From Polynucleobacter sp. AP-Melu-500A-A1 (GTDB taxonomy: Bacteria > Pseudomonadota > Gammaproteobacteria > Burkholderiales > Burkholderiaceae), in NCBI RefSeq assembly GCF_018882125.1, contig NZ_JACVOZ010000003.1, positions 186,001 through 250,000 of the forward strand: a stretch of DNA of 64,000 nucleotides, read 5' to 3'. The notes beneath the pieces are model-generated. The model was not told where the DNA came from. It ran no database searches and saw nothing but the letters and a program-made list of their open reading frames with translations. The translations under genes and the position numbers were made by a program. Numbering within the stretch: position 1 is the first letter of the stretch; every line of letters starts with the position of its first letter. Positions 51,171-62,594 of this stretch are shown piece by piece.

Positions 51171-52583
51171 ATGAAATTGCCTTTTGATGAAATGCTCGAT
51201 GCCGCAGGCAAAGCGCGTCCCCACTACCAAATTTTCCATCAGTGGCTAAAACAGCAAAGCGATACCCTCATGGGTCTCAAACGTGCTGAAGCTGATCTTA
51301 TTTTTAGGCGTGTGGGCATTACCTTTGCCGTCTACGGCGATGACCTTGGAGCAGAAAGAACGATTCCGTTTGATCAAGTACCGCGAATTTTTACAGCAAA
51401 AGAGTGGGAACAACTAGAAGCTGGTTTACGTCAACGCGTCAAAGCGCTAAATCGCTTTATTTACGACGTTTACCACGATGAAGAAATTATCAAAGCAGGG
51501 ATTGTTCCTGGCGAGCAGATCTTTAACAATGCCCAATATCGCCCCGAGATGCGCAACGTCAGTGTGCCACGTGATATCTATGCCCAAATAGCAGGGATCG
51601 ATATTGTTCGTGCAGGTGAAGGTGAATTTTATGTATTAGAAGATAACTTGCGCGTTCCCTCTGGGGTGTCCTATATGGTTGAAGATCGCAAGATGATGAT
51701 GCGCCTCTTTCCTGATCTCTTTCAGAAATATAGAGTTGCTCCGGTAGAACACTACCCCGATATGCTTTTGGAATGTCTCAAGTCGGTTAAGCCCAATGAT
51801 GTGAAAAAACCCAATGTAGTTGTGCTCACACCAGGCATGTACAACTCAGCGTATTTTGAACATAGCTATATTGCCCAGCAAATGGGTGTTGAGCTAGTAG
51901 AAGGCAAGGACTTGTTTGTTAAGAATGAACAAGTTTTCATGAGAACTACGCAAGGGCCTGAGCGAGTCGATGTGATCTATCGCCGTGTTGATGATGACTT
52001 CTTAGATCCATTGGCATTTCGCTCTGATTCCACTTTAGGCGTTGCTGGATTACTTTCTGCATATCGTGCAGGCAATGTAACCCTAGCAAATGCCATTGGC
52101 ACTGGCATTGCAGATGACAAATCTATCTATCCTTATGTTCCAGAAATGATTGAGTTTTATCTTGGCGAAAAACCCATTCTGAATAACGTCCCTACTTTTC
52201 AATGTCGCAAGCCAGACGATTTAGCCTATACCCTGGCTAATCTCGAAAAATTAGTTGTCAAACTAACGCATGGTGCTGGTGGTTATGGCATGTTGGTAGG
52301 GCCTGCATCAACCAAAGCTGAAATTGAGGAGTTTAGATCTCATCTGATTGCCCATCCAGATCAATACATTGCTCAACCAACCTTGGCACTGTCTACCTGC
52401 CCTACCTTTGTGGACTCTGGTGTTGCCCCAAGACATATTGATCTCAGGCCATTTGTGCTTTCTGGCAAAACGATCAAGATGGTGCCCGGCGGATTAACAA
52501 GGGTAGCCCTTAAAGAAGGATCCTTAGTTGTGAATTCATCGCAAGGTGGCGGCACTAAAGATACCTGGGTGCTAGAGGAATAA
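51171..52583 (+). CDS. circularly permuted ATP-grasp protein of the Anbu cassette
   Basis: A 470-residue protein of the circularly permuted ATP-grasp type 2 family (formerly DUF404/DUF407). Conserved blocks include FIYDVYHDEEIIKAG, DNLRVPSGVSYMVEDR, RRVDDDFLDP and LTHGAGGYGMLVGP. It resembles peptide-ligase-like enzymes and always travels with an alpha-E protein, a transglutaminase-like protein and often the Anbu peptidase, as here. A role in making or modifying a peptide substrate is proposed but unproven. Confidence 0.93.
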   Translation: MKLPFDEMLDAAGKARPHYQIFHQWLKQQSDTLMGLKRAEADLIFRRVGITFAVYGDDLGAERTIPFDQVPRIFTAKEWEQLEAGLRQRVKALNRFIYDVYHDEEIIKAGIVPGEQIFNNAQYRPEMRNVSVPRDIYAQIAGIDIVRAGEGEFYVLEDNLRVPSGVSYMVEDRKMMMRLFPDLFQKYRVAPVEHYPDMLLECLKSVKPNDVKKPNVVVLTPGMYNSAYFEHSYIAQQMGVELVEGKDLFVKNEQVFMRTTQGPERVDVIYRRVDDDFLDPLAFRSDSTLGVAGLLSAYRAGNVTLANAIGTGIADDKSIYPYVPEMIEFYLGEKPILNNVPTFQCRKPDDLAYTLANLEKLVVKLTHGAGGYGMLVGPASTKAEIEEFRSHLIAHPDQYIAQPTLALSTCPTFVDSGVAPRHIDLRPFVLSGKTIKMVPGGLTRVALKEGSLVVNSSQGGGTKDTWVLEE

Positions 52584-52596
52584 GGGAAGAGTAGAT

Positions 52597-53574
52597 ATGT
52601 TGAGTCGAACCGCTGATTGTCTTTATTGGATGGCTCGCTATACTGAGCGCGCAGAAAATACTGCTCGTATGCTCGATGTCAATCATCAAACCTCACTTCT
52701 ACCGCAGCCCGCAGAGTTTCTGGAGCAAAGCTGGAAAAAATTACTGACCATCTCTAAATTAGAAGAAGCATTTTTAAGCAAATACGATATCGTCAATCGC
52801 GAGAACGTATTGGACTTTATGATTTATGAAACCAGTAATCCGTCTAGCATTGTTTCCTGTTTATTTGCCGCACGAGAAAATGCGCGCGTTATTCGCGGCA
52901 AAATTACCTCTGAAGTTTGGGAGACGCAAAATACGACTTGGCTTGAATTACAACGCATCATAGAGGCCAGAAATCAAGCTGACCCTAGTCGACTACTTGA
53001 ATGGGTAAAGCATCGCTGCCATCTATTTAGAGGGGTTATGTATGGCACGATGCTCAAAAATGAAGCCTTCTACTTTATTTGCGTTGGCACACTTCTTGAA
53101 AGAGCTGATAACACTGCCCGCATTCTTGAAACCAAATATGAAGTTCAGGATGTGCTAAAAGTTTTGAAATCCAAAAAGAAGGCTGAAGAAGGTAGCGATG
53201 GTGAGTTCTTTGATTTCTATCACTGGGCCGCATTACTGCGCTCTGTTTCAGCTTTCGAAATTTATCGTCAAATCTATTCTGATCAAGTTACGCCCAAAAA
53301 AGTTGCTCAGCTACTCATCTTTAATAAACAAATGCCTAGATCGCTAGTGTGTTGTGTCAATGAATTGATCCCCCTAATCTCAGAAGTCAAGAATCAGCAG
53401 TCGAAAGAAATTGAGCGCCTGCTTGGTAAGCTCAAAGCCAGCTTGGATTACTCTGATATTGATGAAGTCTTTGAACAAGGTTTAGAAGACTTTATTGAAT
53501 CCTTCTTAGAACGTATTAACCATATTGCAGATGAGTTTAGTAATGCTTACCTCATCCCATTGGCTGTTGCCTAA
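52597..53574 (+). CDS. alpha-E domain protein
   Basis: A 325-residue all-helical protein (DUF403/alpha-E). It starts MLSRTADCLYWMARYTERAENTARM and has repeated ENxAR-type helices (ARENARVIRGKITSEVW; ERADNTARILETKY). It follows the ATP-grasp gene by 13 bases and is thought to act with it. No catalytic residues recognised. Confidence 0.93.
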   Translation: MLSRTADCLYWMARYTERAENTARMLDVNHQTSLLPQPAEFLEQSWKKLLTISKLEEAFLSKYDIVNRENVLDFMIYETSNPSSIVSCLFAARENARVIRGKITSEVWETQNTTWLELQRIIEARNQADPSRLLEWVKHRCHLFRGVMYGTMLKNEAFYFICVGTLLERADNTARILETKYEVQDVLKVLKSKKKAEEGSDGEFFDFYHWAALLRSVSAFEIYRQIYSDQVTPKKVAQLLIFNKQMPRSLVCCVNELIPLISEVKNQQSKEIERLLGKLKASLDYSDIDEVFEQGLEDFIESFLERINHIADEFSNAYLIPLAVA

Positions 53575-53591
53575 GAATTCACAAAGACACT

Positions 53592-54389
53592 ATGCACCTT
53601 AAAATACGTCACCGCACTGAGTACCGATATGAAACGCCAGTGCGTTACTCTATCCAAGAATTACGTCTGACACCCCCTTCCACTGCAGGCCAGCATGTAG
53701 ATAAATGGAAAATTAGCACACCTATTAAAGCGTCTAGCTCTATAGATAGCTTTGGAAATTACTGCAGTGTATTTGTACAAGAAAGTCCCTACACTTCAAT
53801 GATGATTGAGGCAGAGGGTGAGGTACATACTCACGATGCCTTTGAGTTTGTGGATGATGCTAAGGCAGTTTCACCCTACTATCTTTTACAACAAACTAAT
53901 CTTACCGAACCCACAGACGAGATGATGGATTATTTTGCATATAGTCTGCCAAAAAATAATTCAGTTGAGCAAGTGCTAAAACTGGCTGAGGCAGTTCAAG
54001 GCTTGATTGTGTACTCTCCAGGACAAACCAATTTTGCTACTACTGCTGCCCAGTCTTTTGCTATGAAATCTGGCGTTTGCCAAGACCATGCTCATATCAT
54101 GCTGGCACTTTGTCGTGCCTCTAATATTCCTGCACGATATGTCAGCGGGTACTTCTTTGCAGAAGAATCTCCTAATTTAGCAAGCCATGCCTGGATCGAT
54201 TTTTGTAGCGATATTAAAAAAGGCATTTGGACGAGCGTTGATATTACCCATGCTTGCCTCATTGATGCACGTCATATTAGGCTTGCAATTGGCCGTGACT
54301 ACTATTCGGCTGCGCCAGTAAAAGGCGTCCGTTCTGGTGGTGGTGGCGAAGAGCTTAGCGCCAATATCTCCATTGCTCAGCTACCCTAA
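53592..54389 (+). CDS. transglutaminase-like cysteine peptidase of the Anbu cassette
   Basis: A 265-residue protein with an N-terminal bacterial transglutaminase-associated beta domain (MHLKIRHRTEYRYETPVRYSIQ) and a transglutaminase core. The catalytic Cys is in SGVCQDHAHIMLALCR near residue 159, with His in ASHAWIDFC and Asp in VDITHACLID. It lies 17 bases after the alpha-E gene. It likely cleaves or modifies a peptide made by its partners. Confidence 0.92.
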   Translation: MHLKIRHRTEYRYETPVRYSIQELRLTPPSTAGQHVDKWKISTPIKASSSIDSFGNYCSVFVQESPYTSMMIEAEGEVHTHDAFEFVDDAKAVSPYYLLQQTNLTEPTDEMMDYFAYSLPKNNSVEQVLKLAEAVQGLIVYSPGQTNFATTAAQSFAMKSGVCQDHAHIMLALCRASNIPARYVSGYFFAEESPNLASHAWIDFCSDIKKGIWTSVDITHACLIDARHIRLAIGRDYYSAAPVKGVRSGGGGEELSANISIAQLP

Positions 54390-54444
54390 GTAGCTCTTAG
54401 GTATTTAGGAGATAATTCGGAATCATGATTAAAAGGGTATTGGT

Positions 54445-55320
54445 ATGACGTATTGCGTTGGACTTTGCTTAAAAGATGGTCTCGTATTTTTATCCGACAC
54501 TCGCACGAATGCTGGCGTAGATCAAATTGGTACCTTCAGAAAAATGGCCTTATTTCAGGATAAGAATCGTTTTTTTACACTGATGAGTGCTGGCAATCTA
54601 GCAATTACCCAAGCCGTGAAAGAAATCCTCCTGCAAGGCCAGTTATTGAATGGCGTAAATCTTTGGACAGCCGAAAATGCGCATGATGCCGCAGTAGTAG
54701 TTGGTGATGCGATTAAGCTAGTTTATGAGCGTGATCATCTGGCGCTTGAAAAGGCCGGCATCGACTTTAATTGCAATTTAATTTTCGGTGGTCAAATTAA
54801 AGGGGAGCGTCCTCGACTATTTAATGTTTATTCTGCTGGAAACTTTATAGAAGCAACTCCAGAAAACTGCTATTTCCAAATTGGTGAGTCCAAATACGGT
54901 AAGCCTATTTTAGATCGGGTTGTCAATTTTTCTACCCCACTAAACCTTGCTACTAAATGTGCCTTGATCTCGATGGACTCTACACTCAATAGTAATATCT
55001 CGGTCGGCCTTCCCTTAGACCTTCTGGTTTATGAAAAGAATTCCTTGAAGCCTAGCAAACTAGTTACCTTAGATGAATCAAACCCTTACTTTCAGATGAT
55101 CCATCAACTCTGGGGTGAAAAGCTCCGCGCTGCGTTTAACTCCATTGCTGAACCAAGCTGGAGTGGTGCGCATAAATCAAGCGCTATCTCAGCCCCCGCC
55201 AAGCGGATGAGCCCCATACCAATTCATCATCAACCACCAAAAGTAAAGGTAGTTAAATCTCCCATTGCAGTCAAAAGTAGTAAGTCAGTTAAAAAAATTG
55301 CAGTAAAGAAAAAGGCCTAG
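54445..55320 (+). CDS. Anbu, ancestral beta-type proteasome-like peptidase
   Basis: A 291-residue Ntn hydrolase of the Anbu/bacterial proteasome homologue family. It begins MTYCVGLCLKDGLVFLSDTRTNAG, so removal of Met exposes Thr2 as the likely nucleophile; Asp and Lys of the active site lie in SDTR and FRKM. The normal fold ends near residue 240. The last 50 residues form an unusual proline- and lysine-rich tail (KVKVVKSPIAVKSSKSVKK). It is the last gene of the four-gene cassette, and the terminator begins inside its last codons. Confidence 0.92.
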   Translation: MTYCVGLCLKDGLVFLSDTRTNAGVDQIGTFRKMALFQDKNRFFTLMSAGNLAITQAVKEILLQGQLLNGVNLWTAENAHDAAVVVGDAIKLVYERDHLALEKAGIDFNCNLIFGGQIKGERPRLFNVYSAGNFIEATPENCYFQIGESKYGKPILDRVVNFSTPLNLATKCALISMDSTLNSNISVGLPLDLLVYEKNSLKPSKLVTLDESNPYFQMIHQLWGEKLRAAFNSIAEPSWSGAHKSSAISAPAKRMSPIPIHHQPPKVKVVKSPIAVKSSKSVKKIAVKKKA

Positions 55321-55337
55321 ATCTCTAGGCCTTTTTT
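55309..55337. terminator. bidirectional terminator between anbu and ppsA
   Basis: AAAAAGGCCTAGA and TCTAGGCCTTTTT form a near-continuous 13-bp stem with a tiny loop (practically GGCCTAG/CTAGGCC with a 4-base loop). T-runs lie on both strands. The anbu stop codon is inside the left arm and ppsA ends 21 bases to the right. Confidence 0.85.
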
Positions 55338-55357
55338 ACTAATGCTGTTTGGCAGAA

Positions 55358-57754
55358 TTATTTCTTACCCAACATTTCCCAAGTAGCAACAACACTATCA
55401 GGATTGAGTGAGATTGAAGTAATACCCTTCTCCACCAACCATCGCGCAAAGTCTGGGTGGTCTGAAGGTCCTTGACCGCAAATACCAACGTACTTATTTT
55501 GCTTGCGGCAAGCCTCAATCGAGCGGGCGATCATGAATTCAACAGCTGGATCACGCTCATCAAAGTCAATCGCTAACAACTCCATACCTGAATCCCGATC
55601 TAATCCCAGTGTGAGCTGAGTCATATCATTAGAGCCGATGGAGAAACCATCAAAATACTCTAGGAATTGATCGGCCAAGATTGCGTTTGATGGAATCTCG
55701 CACATCATGATCAGACGTAGACCATTCACACCGCGCTTCAGTCCAAGCTTTTCCATCATTTCGATCACGCGCTTAGCTTGATTAATGGTCCGAACAAATG
55801 GCACCATGATTTCTACGTTATCAAGACCCATATCTTCGCGAACATGTTTCATTGCGGCGCACTCCATAGCAAAGGCCTCACCGAAGTCCTTTGAAACATA
55901 ACGTGAAGCGCCACGGAATCCTAACATTGGATTTTCTTCATCTGGCTCATAACGAGATCCACCAATCAACTTCTTGTATTCATTGGATTTAAAGTCAGAT
56001 AAACGCACAATGACAGGCTTTGGATAAAAAGCAGCTGCAATCGTCGCTACACCCTCAACCAATTTATCTTCGTAGAACTGGCGTGGGCTTGCATAACCGC
56101 GTGCAACACTTTCAACAGCCCGTTTCAAATCAGGATCAATATTTGGATATTCCAGGACGGCACGAGGATGAACACCAATGTAGTTATTAATAATGAACTC
56201 TAAACGCGCCAATCCAACCCCCGCATTTGGAATCTGGCAAAAATCAAAGGCTAACTGAGGATTGCCAATATTCATGGTGATCTTGACTGGAATCTCTGGC
56301 AAGACACCACGAGAAATTTCTGTAACCTCAGTCTCAATTAAGCCATCATAAATATGGCCCTCATCACCCTCGGCACAGGAAACGGTGACAACCATGCCAT
56401 CTTGCAATTGATCGGTCGCATCACCACAACCCACCACTGCAGGTACACCCAACTCACGAGCAATAATCGCAGCATGGCATGTACGCCCACCACGATTAGT
56501 CACAATGGCTGATGCGCGCTTCATGACTGGCTCCCAATTTGGATCCGTCATATCCGCTACCAACACATCGCCTGGCTGAACACGATCCATCTCACTTGGA
56601 TCGCGAATGATACGGACAGGCCCTGCACCAATTTTCTGACCAATGGCACGACCTTTAGCTAGCACCTTAGAACTGCCTTTGAGTTTGTAGCGCATCTCAA
56701 CTTGACCAGCAGCTTGACTCTTTACAGTCTCAGGACGGGCTTGAAGAATATAAATACGACCATCTTGGCCATCTTTACCCCATTCAATATCCATGGGACG
56801 ACCGTAGTGCTTCTCAATAATGACGGCGTATTTAGCCAACTCAGTAATATCAGCATCTTCTAAAGAGAAGCGATTACGCTTCTCCGGTGTGACGTCGACT
56901 GTTTGTACTTTTTCAGCAGAACCCTTTGGCGCAAATTGCATCTGAATTAACTTAGATCCTAATGAGCGACGAATAATCGCTTTTTTATCTTGGGCTAAGG
57001 TTGTTTTAAATACATAAAACTCGTCCGGATTCACTGCACCCTGCACCACTGTTTCACCCAAACCATAGCTAGAGGTAATAAAGACAACATCCTCAAAGCC
57101 TGACTCTGTATCTAAAGTAAACATCACACCTGCAGCGCCTAAATCTGAGCGTACCATGCGCTGAATACCTGCAGAAAGGGCAACTTCAGCGTGCGCAAAG
57201 CCTTTGTGCACACGATAAGAAATTGCGCGATCGTTATACAAGGAGGCAAACACTTCACGGATCTTCTTCAGAACATCGTCAATGCCCTCAACGTTTAAAA
57301 AGGTTTCTTGCTGCCCCGCAAAAGAGGCATCTGGTAAGTCTTCAGCAGTAGCAGATGAGCGAACAGCGAAGGAACCTTTACCTGAGTCATCTAACACTGC
57401 GAATGCTCTGCGGATTTCTGCATCTAACTTAGGCTGAAATGGCGCTGTTTCTATCCAATTTCGGATTTCAGCACCTGCCTCAGCTAACGCACGGACATCA
57501 TCAATATTGAGGTTTTCTAAACGCTTTTGGATACGTTCAGTCAGATTGTTGTGCTGGAGAAAATCCCGAAATGCTAGTGCAGTGGTAGCAAAACCAGTAG
57601 GCACCCTTACACCGGTTAAGGACAACTGAGAGATCATCTCGCCCAAAGAAGCATTTTTTCCGCCTACTGACTCAACGTCAGTCATCCGGAGTTGCTCAAA
57701 AGGCAAAACATAGGCATCAGCCATACTGCTATTTTGTTGCTGTTGGTTGGACAT
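55358..57754 (-). CDS. ppsA: phosphoenolpyruvate synthase PpsA
   Basis: A 798-residue enzyme making PEP from pyruvate and ATP. Parts in order are the N-terminal ATP-grasp domain ([38 protein letters not shown]), the phosphohistidine domain with catalytic His in [15 protein letters not shown], and the PEP-binding barrel ending [13 protein letters not shown]. Full length. It is divergent from the gene for its own regulator. Confidence 0.97.
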   Translation of the reverse strand: MSNQQQQNSSMADAYVLPFEQLRMTDVESVGGKNASLGEMISQLSLTGVRVPTGFATTALAFRDFLQHNNLTERIQKRLENLNIDDVRALAEAGAEIRNWIETAPFQPKLDAEIRRAFAVLDDSGKGSFAVRSSATAEDLPDASFAGQQETFLNVEGIDDVLKKIREVFASLYNDRAISYRVHKGFAHAEVALSAGIQRMVRSDLGAAGVMFTLDTESGFEDVVFITSSYGLGETVVQGAVNPDEFYVFKTTLAQDKKAIIRRSLGSKLIQMQFAPKGSAEKVQTVDVTPEKRNRFSLEDADITELAKYAVIIEKHYGRPMDIEWGKDGQDGRIYILQARPETVKSQAAGQVEMRYKLKGSSKVLAKGRAIGQKIGAGPVRIIRDPSEMDRVQPGDVLVADMTDPNWEPVMKRASAIVTNRGGRTCHAAIIARELGVPAVVGCGDATDQLQDGMVVTVSCAEGDEGHIYDGLIETEVTEISRGVLPEIPVKITMNIGNPQLAFDFCQIPNAGVGLARLEFIINNYIGVHPRAVLEYPNIDPDLKRAVESVARGYASPRQFYEDKLVEGVATIAAAFYPKPVIVRLSDFKSNEYKKLIGGSRYEPDEENPMLGFRGASRYVSKDFGEAFAMECAAMKHVREDMGLDNVEIMVPFVRTINQAKRVIEMMEKLGLKRGVNGLRLIMMCEIPSNAILADQFLEYFDGFSIGSNDMTQLTLGLDRDSGMELLAIDFDERDPAVEFMIARSIEACRKQNKYVGICGQGPSDHPDFARWLVEKGITSISLNPDSVVATWEMLGKK

Positions 57755-57860
57755 AAAATACTCTCTGAGGATAAGGAAACTGGTGTAGCTGCCACCGCAA
57801 ATGGGGCATGCTTTAATATGATTCTATTGTAGTGCTGACCCTGACTTTTAAGCCAAATCC

Positions 57861-58688
57861 ATGTCCACCCAAACCCGTATCGTTTTTATTGTTTCTGATG
57901 GCACCGGCATCACAGCGGAGAACTTCAGCCAATCGATTCTGGCTCAATTTGAGGCCAGTTTTAAGCATATTCGCGTCCCTTTTGTAGATAGCGTTGATAA
58001 AGCCCACGACGCAGTCAGTAGCATCAACCAAGCCGCTAGTAAATATGAGGTTCAGCCGATTGTCTTCACCACTTTGGTAAATTCTGAACTCAATGCAATT
58101 GTTGCTAAAGCTAATGGCTTGATATTGGATATGTTCCAAACCTTTGTGGCCCCTTTAGAGGAGGCGCTAGGAATCAAATCCACGCATGCAATGAACCGCC
58201 TTCACCATAATGCAGATACTGAGGCTTACAAACATCGCATTGAGGCCATCAATTATTCTCTCGCACATGATGATGGCCAATCCAATCAAAACTTGGCTGA
58301 TGCAGATGTCATTTTGGTTGGCATCTCACGTGTTGGGAAAACGCCGACTAGCCTTTACTTGGCAATGCAATATGGTCTTAAGGCTGCGAACTATCCCTTA
58401 ATCCCAGAAGATTTTGAGCGTGGACGCCTACCAACAGATTTAGCGCCCTTTAAGGAGAAGATTTTTGGCCTCATGATTGATGCTGAAAGACTTTCTGAGA
58501 TTCGCAATGAACGTCGCCCTGGTAGTAATTACGCCAAACTCGAGAATTGTCGTTATGAAATTAACGAAGCCACTATGATGATGAAGAAAGAATCCATTCC
58601 TTGGGTGGTGACTACCAGCAAGTCAATCGAAGAAATTGCGACTACCGTTCTGCAAGCAATTAAGTCCGATAAAACAATCTTGGGTTAG
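57861..58688 (+). CDS. PEP synthase regulatory protein (kinase/pyrophosphorylase)
   Basis: A 275-residue DUF299 protein that inactivates PpsA by ADP-dependent phosphorylation and reactivates it by phosphorolysis. The N-terminal RIVFIVSDGTGITAENFS block and the P-loop-like GISRVGKTPTSLYLA near residue 153 are diagnostic. It starts 107 bases from ppsA in the opposite direction. It is often called PpsR; to avoid confusion with the photosynthesis repressor no symbol is given. Its end overlaps that of the rRNA methylase by four bases. Confidence 0.95.
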   Translation: MSTQTRIVFIVSDGTGITAENFSQSILAQFEASFKHIRVPFVDSVDKAHDAVSSINQAASKYEVQPIVFTTLVNSELNAIVAKANGLILDMFQTFVAPLEEALGIKSTHAMNRLHHNADTEAYKHRIEAINYSLAHDDGQSNQNLADADVILVGISRVGKTPTSLYLAMQYGLKAANYPLIPEDFERGRLPTDLAPFKEKIFGLMIDAERLSEIRNERRPGSNYAKLENCRYEINEATMMMKKESIPWVVTTSKSIEEIATTVLQAIKSDKTILG

Positions 58689-59509
58689 TTGCGCCTAATA
58701 CGCATTGTTTCAAATAAACACACCGCTGCTGCAGTAGAGACATTGAGTGACTCTACACGGGGATCAATCGGGATAGATACGCATTTAGCCTGCGCCAGAA
58801 TAGCCTCTGATACGCCTTGTCCTTCACTTCCCATGACCCAAGCTACTGGATGTAATAAATCACCCTTCAGGGAATATATTTCACAATCGGCATCTGCAGT
58901 TGCCGCCAATAATGGGGCTGTTACTGCACTCAATACCTGTTCATTGGACCAGCCTTCATATAGATCTAATAGATGGTGCGCCCCCATGCCCGCTCGCAAC
59001 ACTTTGCTTGACCACAGATGTGCGCAACCTGTAATGGCAATTACCTGAGTAAAGCCAAATGCTGCAGCACTACGTAAAATTGAACCCACATTCCCTGCAT
59101 CCTGAATACGATCGAGGATCAATACATCTCCGGCTAGAGTCCCAATAGATTGGGGTGGCGTTAGATAAGATTTAGGCAAATCTAAAAGTCCCGCTACATG
59201 AGGCGCATTGACTAAATCACTGAGCAAATCCCAAAGTGCGTTATCAAGCTGAAATACTCGCGTGTCAGGACAAATATCCAAATGGGAATATACCGCTTTT
59301 GCAATCTCAGTATTTTGAAGGCCAAGCTCTGAAGTGAGGATCACACTTAATGCAGGATCACCAACCCAAGTTTGAATAAGATGAATTCCCTCTAGTAACG
59401 CTTTGCCACTTGATACTCTAGCCTTCTGCCCTTTAGAGCCAGTAGCTTGTAGTAAGCGAATCTCTTTGAATAAGGAGTTCTCTTTAGAGCTAATGAGTTC
59501 AATATTCAT
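58685..59509 (-). CDS. TrmH/SpoU-family RNA 2'-O-methyltransferase
   Basis: A 274-residue SPOUT methyltransferase with an N-terminal substrate-binding domain. Motif 1 is [23 protein letters not shown], motif 2 [15 protein letters not shown] and motif 3 [22 protein letters not shown]. It probably modifies a 23S rRNA ribose; the exact site cannot be told. The start overlaps the rnhB stop by four bases. Confidence 0.92.
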   Translation of the reverse strand: MNIELISSKENSLFKEIRLLQATGSKGQKARVSSGKALLEGIHLIQTWVGDPALSVILTSELGLQNTEIAKAVYSHLDICPDTRVFQLDNALWDLLSDLVNAPHVAGLLDLPKSYLTPPQSIGTLAGDVLILDRIQDAGNVGSILRSAAAFGFTQVIAITGCAHLWSSKVLRAGMGAHHLLDLYEGWSNEQVLSAVTAPLLAATADADCEIYSLKGDLLHPVAWVMGSEGQGVSEAILAQAKCVSIPIDPRVESLNVSTAAAVCLFETMRIRRN

Positions 59510-60093
59510 AATGTCTCTAGCGCCCTACGGACCGGTGCAAAACTTCTGCGATGTTCTGCGCAGACCCCAAAAGCCTTGAGCGCTGCAAAATGCGCCTCCG
59601 TTGGATACCCCATATGCTGAGCAAATCCATATTGCGGATGTAGCTCATGCAACTCTTGCATTTGGCGATCACGCGTGACTTTGGCCAAGATGGAGGCAGC
59701 AGAAATGGCTGGTTCCTTGGCATCGCCCTTCACAATGGCCTCAGCTGCAATAGGAAGCTCTGGGCAACGATTGCCGTCAATGAGTGCCTTATCGGGCCAA
59801 GCGCCTAAACGAGTCGACAAATCCTCTATCGCACGTCGCATAGCCAACATGGTGGCTTGCAAAATATTGATCTCATCAATTTCAGCTGGGGAGGCTTGGC
59901 CAATTCCCCAGGCCTTCGCCTTTTGTATGATCTGTTCATACAAATATTCACGGCGAGCGGGGCTTAACTTCTTAGAATCTTTTAATCCCGCAATAGGATT
60001 CTCTGGATCGAGTATTACTGCACCAGCTACTACCGCTCCTACCAAAGGACCGCGCCCTGCCTCATCAACGCCGCAGACCCAAATCATACTCAT
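59506..60093 (-). CDS. rnhB: ribonuclease HII RnhB
   Basis: A 195-residue nuclease that nicks RNA in RNA-DNA hybrids. The active-site acid residues are in [17 protein letters not shown] and the middle [27 protein letters not shown] is also typical. It overlaps the lpxB stop by four bases, within the lpxD-fabZ-lpxA-lpxB-rnhB-trmH run usual in Burkholderiales. Confidence 0.96.
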   Translation of the reverse strand: MSMIWVCGVDEAGRGPLVGAVVAGAVILDPENPIAGLKDSKKLSPARREYLYEQIIQKAKAWGIGQASPAEIDEINILQATMLAMRRAIEDLSTRLGAWPDKALIDGNRCPELPIAAEAIVKGDAKEPAISAASILAKVTRDRQMQELHELHPQYGFAQHMGYPTEAHFAALKAFGVCAEHRRSFAPVRRALETL

Positions 60094-61295
60094 TGAGCTA
60101 CCCGCTGTTTACCTACAGAAGCAATAGTCTGGGCAACTGCCTGCGCAACCAATAGTCCAGTTGGACGCCGAAGTGTTTCATGCATTTGTGCAAATCGTTC
60201 TTGAAGCTCGGCAACTTTTACTGGATGCTCTAACCAGTCCTGCAAGGCGCTGGCTAATTTATCAGGCGTCGCATCGTCTTGCAATAGTTCAGGCACTACA
60301 AATGCTTCACACAAAATATTAGGCAAGCCAACATAGGGCAAATAACCTTGGCGCTTCATGATTTGCGCTGTTAACCAGGGCACCTTATAAGAAATCACCA
60401 TAGGCTTCTTCCATAAGGCTGCTTGCAAAGTTGCCGTACCGCTAGCAATCAGAACAACATCGGAAGCCTCCAATACTTCATCTGCCATACCATCAAGCAA
60501 ATGAATCTGAATATCAGGATTCACATTCTTTGTCTTGAGTAATAACTGTTCAAGAGGCTCACGTAATTGCGGTGTTGCTACTGGAATTAAAAAGTGGAGT
60601 TTCTGCCCCTTTAATCGCTCATTTAATAACTGCATTGTTTCAAAAAAGACTGGTGCAATAAGCTCAATTTCAGAAGCACGACTACCAGGCAAGACCGCAA
60701 CTACGACTCCATCGAGCGCACTGCTTTCGATATTTAAAGTGTTGGCGATTTGTTCTCTAGCAAGCTGAGTATTGGGTTCTAGTGGTATATCGCTCGCTAA
60801 TGGATGCCCAACATAAGTAGAAGCTACGCCAGCACGATCATAGATTTCAGTTTCAAAAGGAAAGATACACAACATACGCTCAACAGCTTGCGCAATCTTT
60901 TTAATACGCCCAGCCCTCCAAGCCCAAATGGATGGAGATACTAAATGTAAAGTGGGAATACCTGCCTTGCGCAGCTCTAACTCAACGCCCAAATTGAAAT
61001 CTGGCGCATCTATACCTAAGTAAATATCTGGGCGCCCTTCGCCAAGAAGATTGGTAATGAGTTCTTTACGTAACTTCAGAATTGCCGGCAGCTGTTTAAT
61101 TGCCTCTACATAACCACGGACACTTAATGTTTCCATGGGCCAGTCTGAACGCATACCCTCAGCCTGCATGCGGGGACCACCAATACCGTAGACCTCTAAG
61201 CTAGTCATATTCGGTATTTGCTTGAGCGCACTCAATGCTGGTGCAGCAAGTAAATCACCCGAGGGTTCGCCAGCTACACAAGCTAACTTAGGCAA
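60090..61295 (-). CDS. lpxB: lipid-A-disaccharide synthase LpxB
   Basis: A family 19 glycosyltransferase joining UDP-diacylglucosamine and lipid X. Blocks are [42 protein letters not shown] and [15 protein letters not shown] at 61295, giving [14 protein letters not shown], is 14 bases past the lpxA stop and fits the family start. An ATG at 61361 would add 22 residues and overlap lpxA by 53 bases, which looks less likely. Confidence 0.93.
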   Translation of the reverse strand: MPKLACVAGEPSGDLLAAPALSALKQIPNMTSLEVYGIGGPRMQAEGMRSDWPMETLSVRGYVEAIKQLPAILKLRKELITNLLGEGRPDIYLGIDAPDFNLGVELELRKAGIPTLHLVSPSIWAWRAGRIKKIAQAVERMLCIFPFETEIYDRAGVASTYVGHPLASDIPLEPNTQLAREQIANTLNIESSALDGVVVAVLPGSRASEIELIAPVFFETMQLLNERLKGQKLHFLIPVATPQLREPLEQLLLKTKNVNPDIQIHLLDGMADEVLEASDVVLIASGTATLQAALWKKPMVISYKVPWLTAQIMKRQGYLPYVGLPNILCEAFVVPELLQDDATPDKLASALQDWLEHPVKVAELQERFAQMHETLRRPTGLLVAQAVAQTIASVGKQRVAQ

Positions 61296-61308
61296 AGTTA
61301 ACCTAGCG

Positions 61309-62106
61309 CTACCGTATGATGCCGCGAGTAGATGCGGCAACAAAGTCATGGAACTGTGCAAGCTTTTCTTCAGTAGCAGGGTCGCCAGAACTGGCTACTA
61401 CCATCTTCTGTAGCTCTACCTTAGCATCTTCAAAACTGAGGCCATCTTTATAAAGTACTTTATAAGCCTGACGTAAAGCAGAGATCGTTTCGCTGGAGAA
61501 TCCACGGCGCTTTAAGCCTTCCACATTAATACCATGAGGAGAGGCCTTATCTCCGGCAGCAATAACAAAAGGTGGAATATCTTGCACTAAGGCAGAGGCA
61601 CCGCCTAGCATGGCGTGTTGCCCAATACGAACAAATTGATGAACACCAGACATACCACCCATGATGGCCCAATCATTGACATGAACGTGCCCAGCAATTT
61701 GCGCATTACTAGAAAAGATAGTGTGATCACCGATCTGACAATCATGGGCAATATGAACATAAGCCATGATCCAATTATCATTGCCAATCCGTGTAATACC
61801 TTCATCTTGGGATGTGCCAGTATGAATCGTAGTGAACTCGCGAATGGTATTGCGATCTCCAATAATTAATTGGGTTGGCTCACCTCGGTATTTCATATCC
61901 TGTGGAGGGCCTCCAATGGCAGCAAAATGGGCAAACTCATTCTCTTTGCCAATGCTGGTATAGCCCTCGATCACAGTATGGGATCCAATCTTGGTTCCAG
62001 ACCCGATTTTCACATTAGGTCCAATAACTGAATAAGGGCCAACCTCAACATCGCCAGCTAACTCAGCCTTGCTATCAACTACAGCAGATGCATGAATCCG
62101 AGTCAT
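61309..62106 (-). CDS. lpxA: UDP-N-acetylglucosamine acyltransferase LpxA
   Basis: A 265-residue left-handed beta-helix acyltransferase for the first step of lipid A synthesis. The hexapeptide repeats run from about residue 15 to 190. The catalytic histidine lies in the [15 protein letters not shown] region and [18 protein letters not shown] is characteristic. Start and fabZ stop share one base (TAATG). Confidence 0.96.
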   Translation of the reverse strand: MTRIHASAVVDSKAELAGDVEVGPYSVIGPNVKIGSGTKIGSHTVIEGYTSIGKENEFAHFAAIGGPPQDMKYRGEPTQLIIGDRNTIREFTTIHTGTSQDEGITRIGNDNWIMAYVHIAHDCQIGDHTIFSSNAQIAGHVHVNDWAIMGGMSGVHQFVRIGQHAMLGGASALVQDIPPFVIAAGDKASPHGINVEGLKRRGFSSETISALRQAYKVLYKDGLSFEDAKVELQKMVVASSGDPATEEKLAQFHDFVAASTRGIIR

Positions 62107-62555
62107 TACGCGCCTTTCGTACGAACCGCACAGGTAATGTTTGCCTCAGCAGCCAATTCACCATCAACGGTTGCCTGTACTTGAAACTTATAGATACCTG
62201 CACGTGCACGCTCTAGCTTCGCAGTCATAATCAATTGGTCACCAGGCAATACAGGTTTTTTAAAGCGAGCTCCATCGATGCCGGCAAAGTAATACACCGC
62301 ATTCTCTTGCTTTACTTCTGAGAAAGTGAGTAATGCCGCTGTTTGAGCAAGAGCTTCAATAATTAATACACCAGGCATTACTGGAAAATCAGGGAAATGT
62401 CCTTGGAAAAAAGGCTCATTCATTGTCACGTTTTTTAGTGCGGTAATACTCTCACGCGGAGTAAGTTCAAGCACCCGATCTACCAATAAAAATGGATAGC
62501 GATGTGGCAACAACTTTAGAATCTGATTGATATCGATTGCAATAGCTTTGCTCAT
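62106..62555 (-). CDS. fabZ: 3-hydroxyacyl-ACP dehydratase FabZ
   Basis: A 149-residue hot-dog fold dehydratase of type II fatty acid synthesis. [17 protein letters not shown] and [20 protein letters not shown] carry the catalytic His and Glu. It lies between lpxD and lpxA, as usual. Confidence 0.97.
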   Translation of the reverse strand: MSKAIAIDINQILKLLPHRYPFLLVDRVLELTPRESITALKNVTMNEPFFQGHFPDFPVMPGVLIIEALAQTAALLTFSEVKQENAVYYFAGIDGARFKKPVLPGDQLIMTAKLERARAGIYKFQVQATVDGELAAEANITCAVRTKGA

Positions 62556-62594
62556 AAATTACCCACTTAATTAATAATTCTAGTTACAGTAGTC

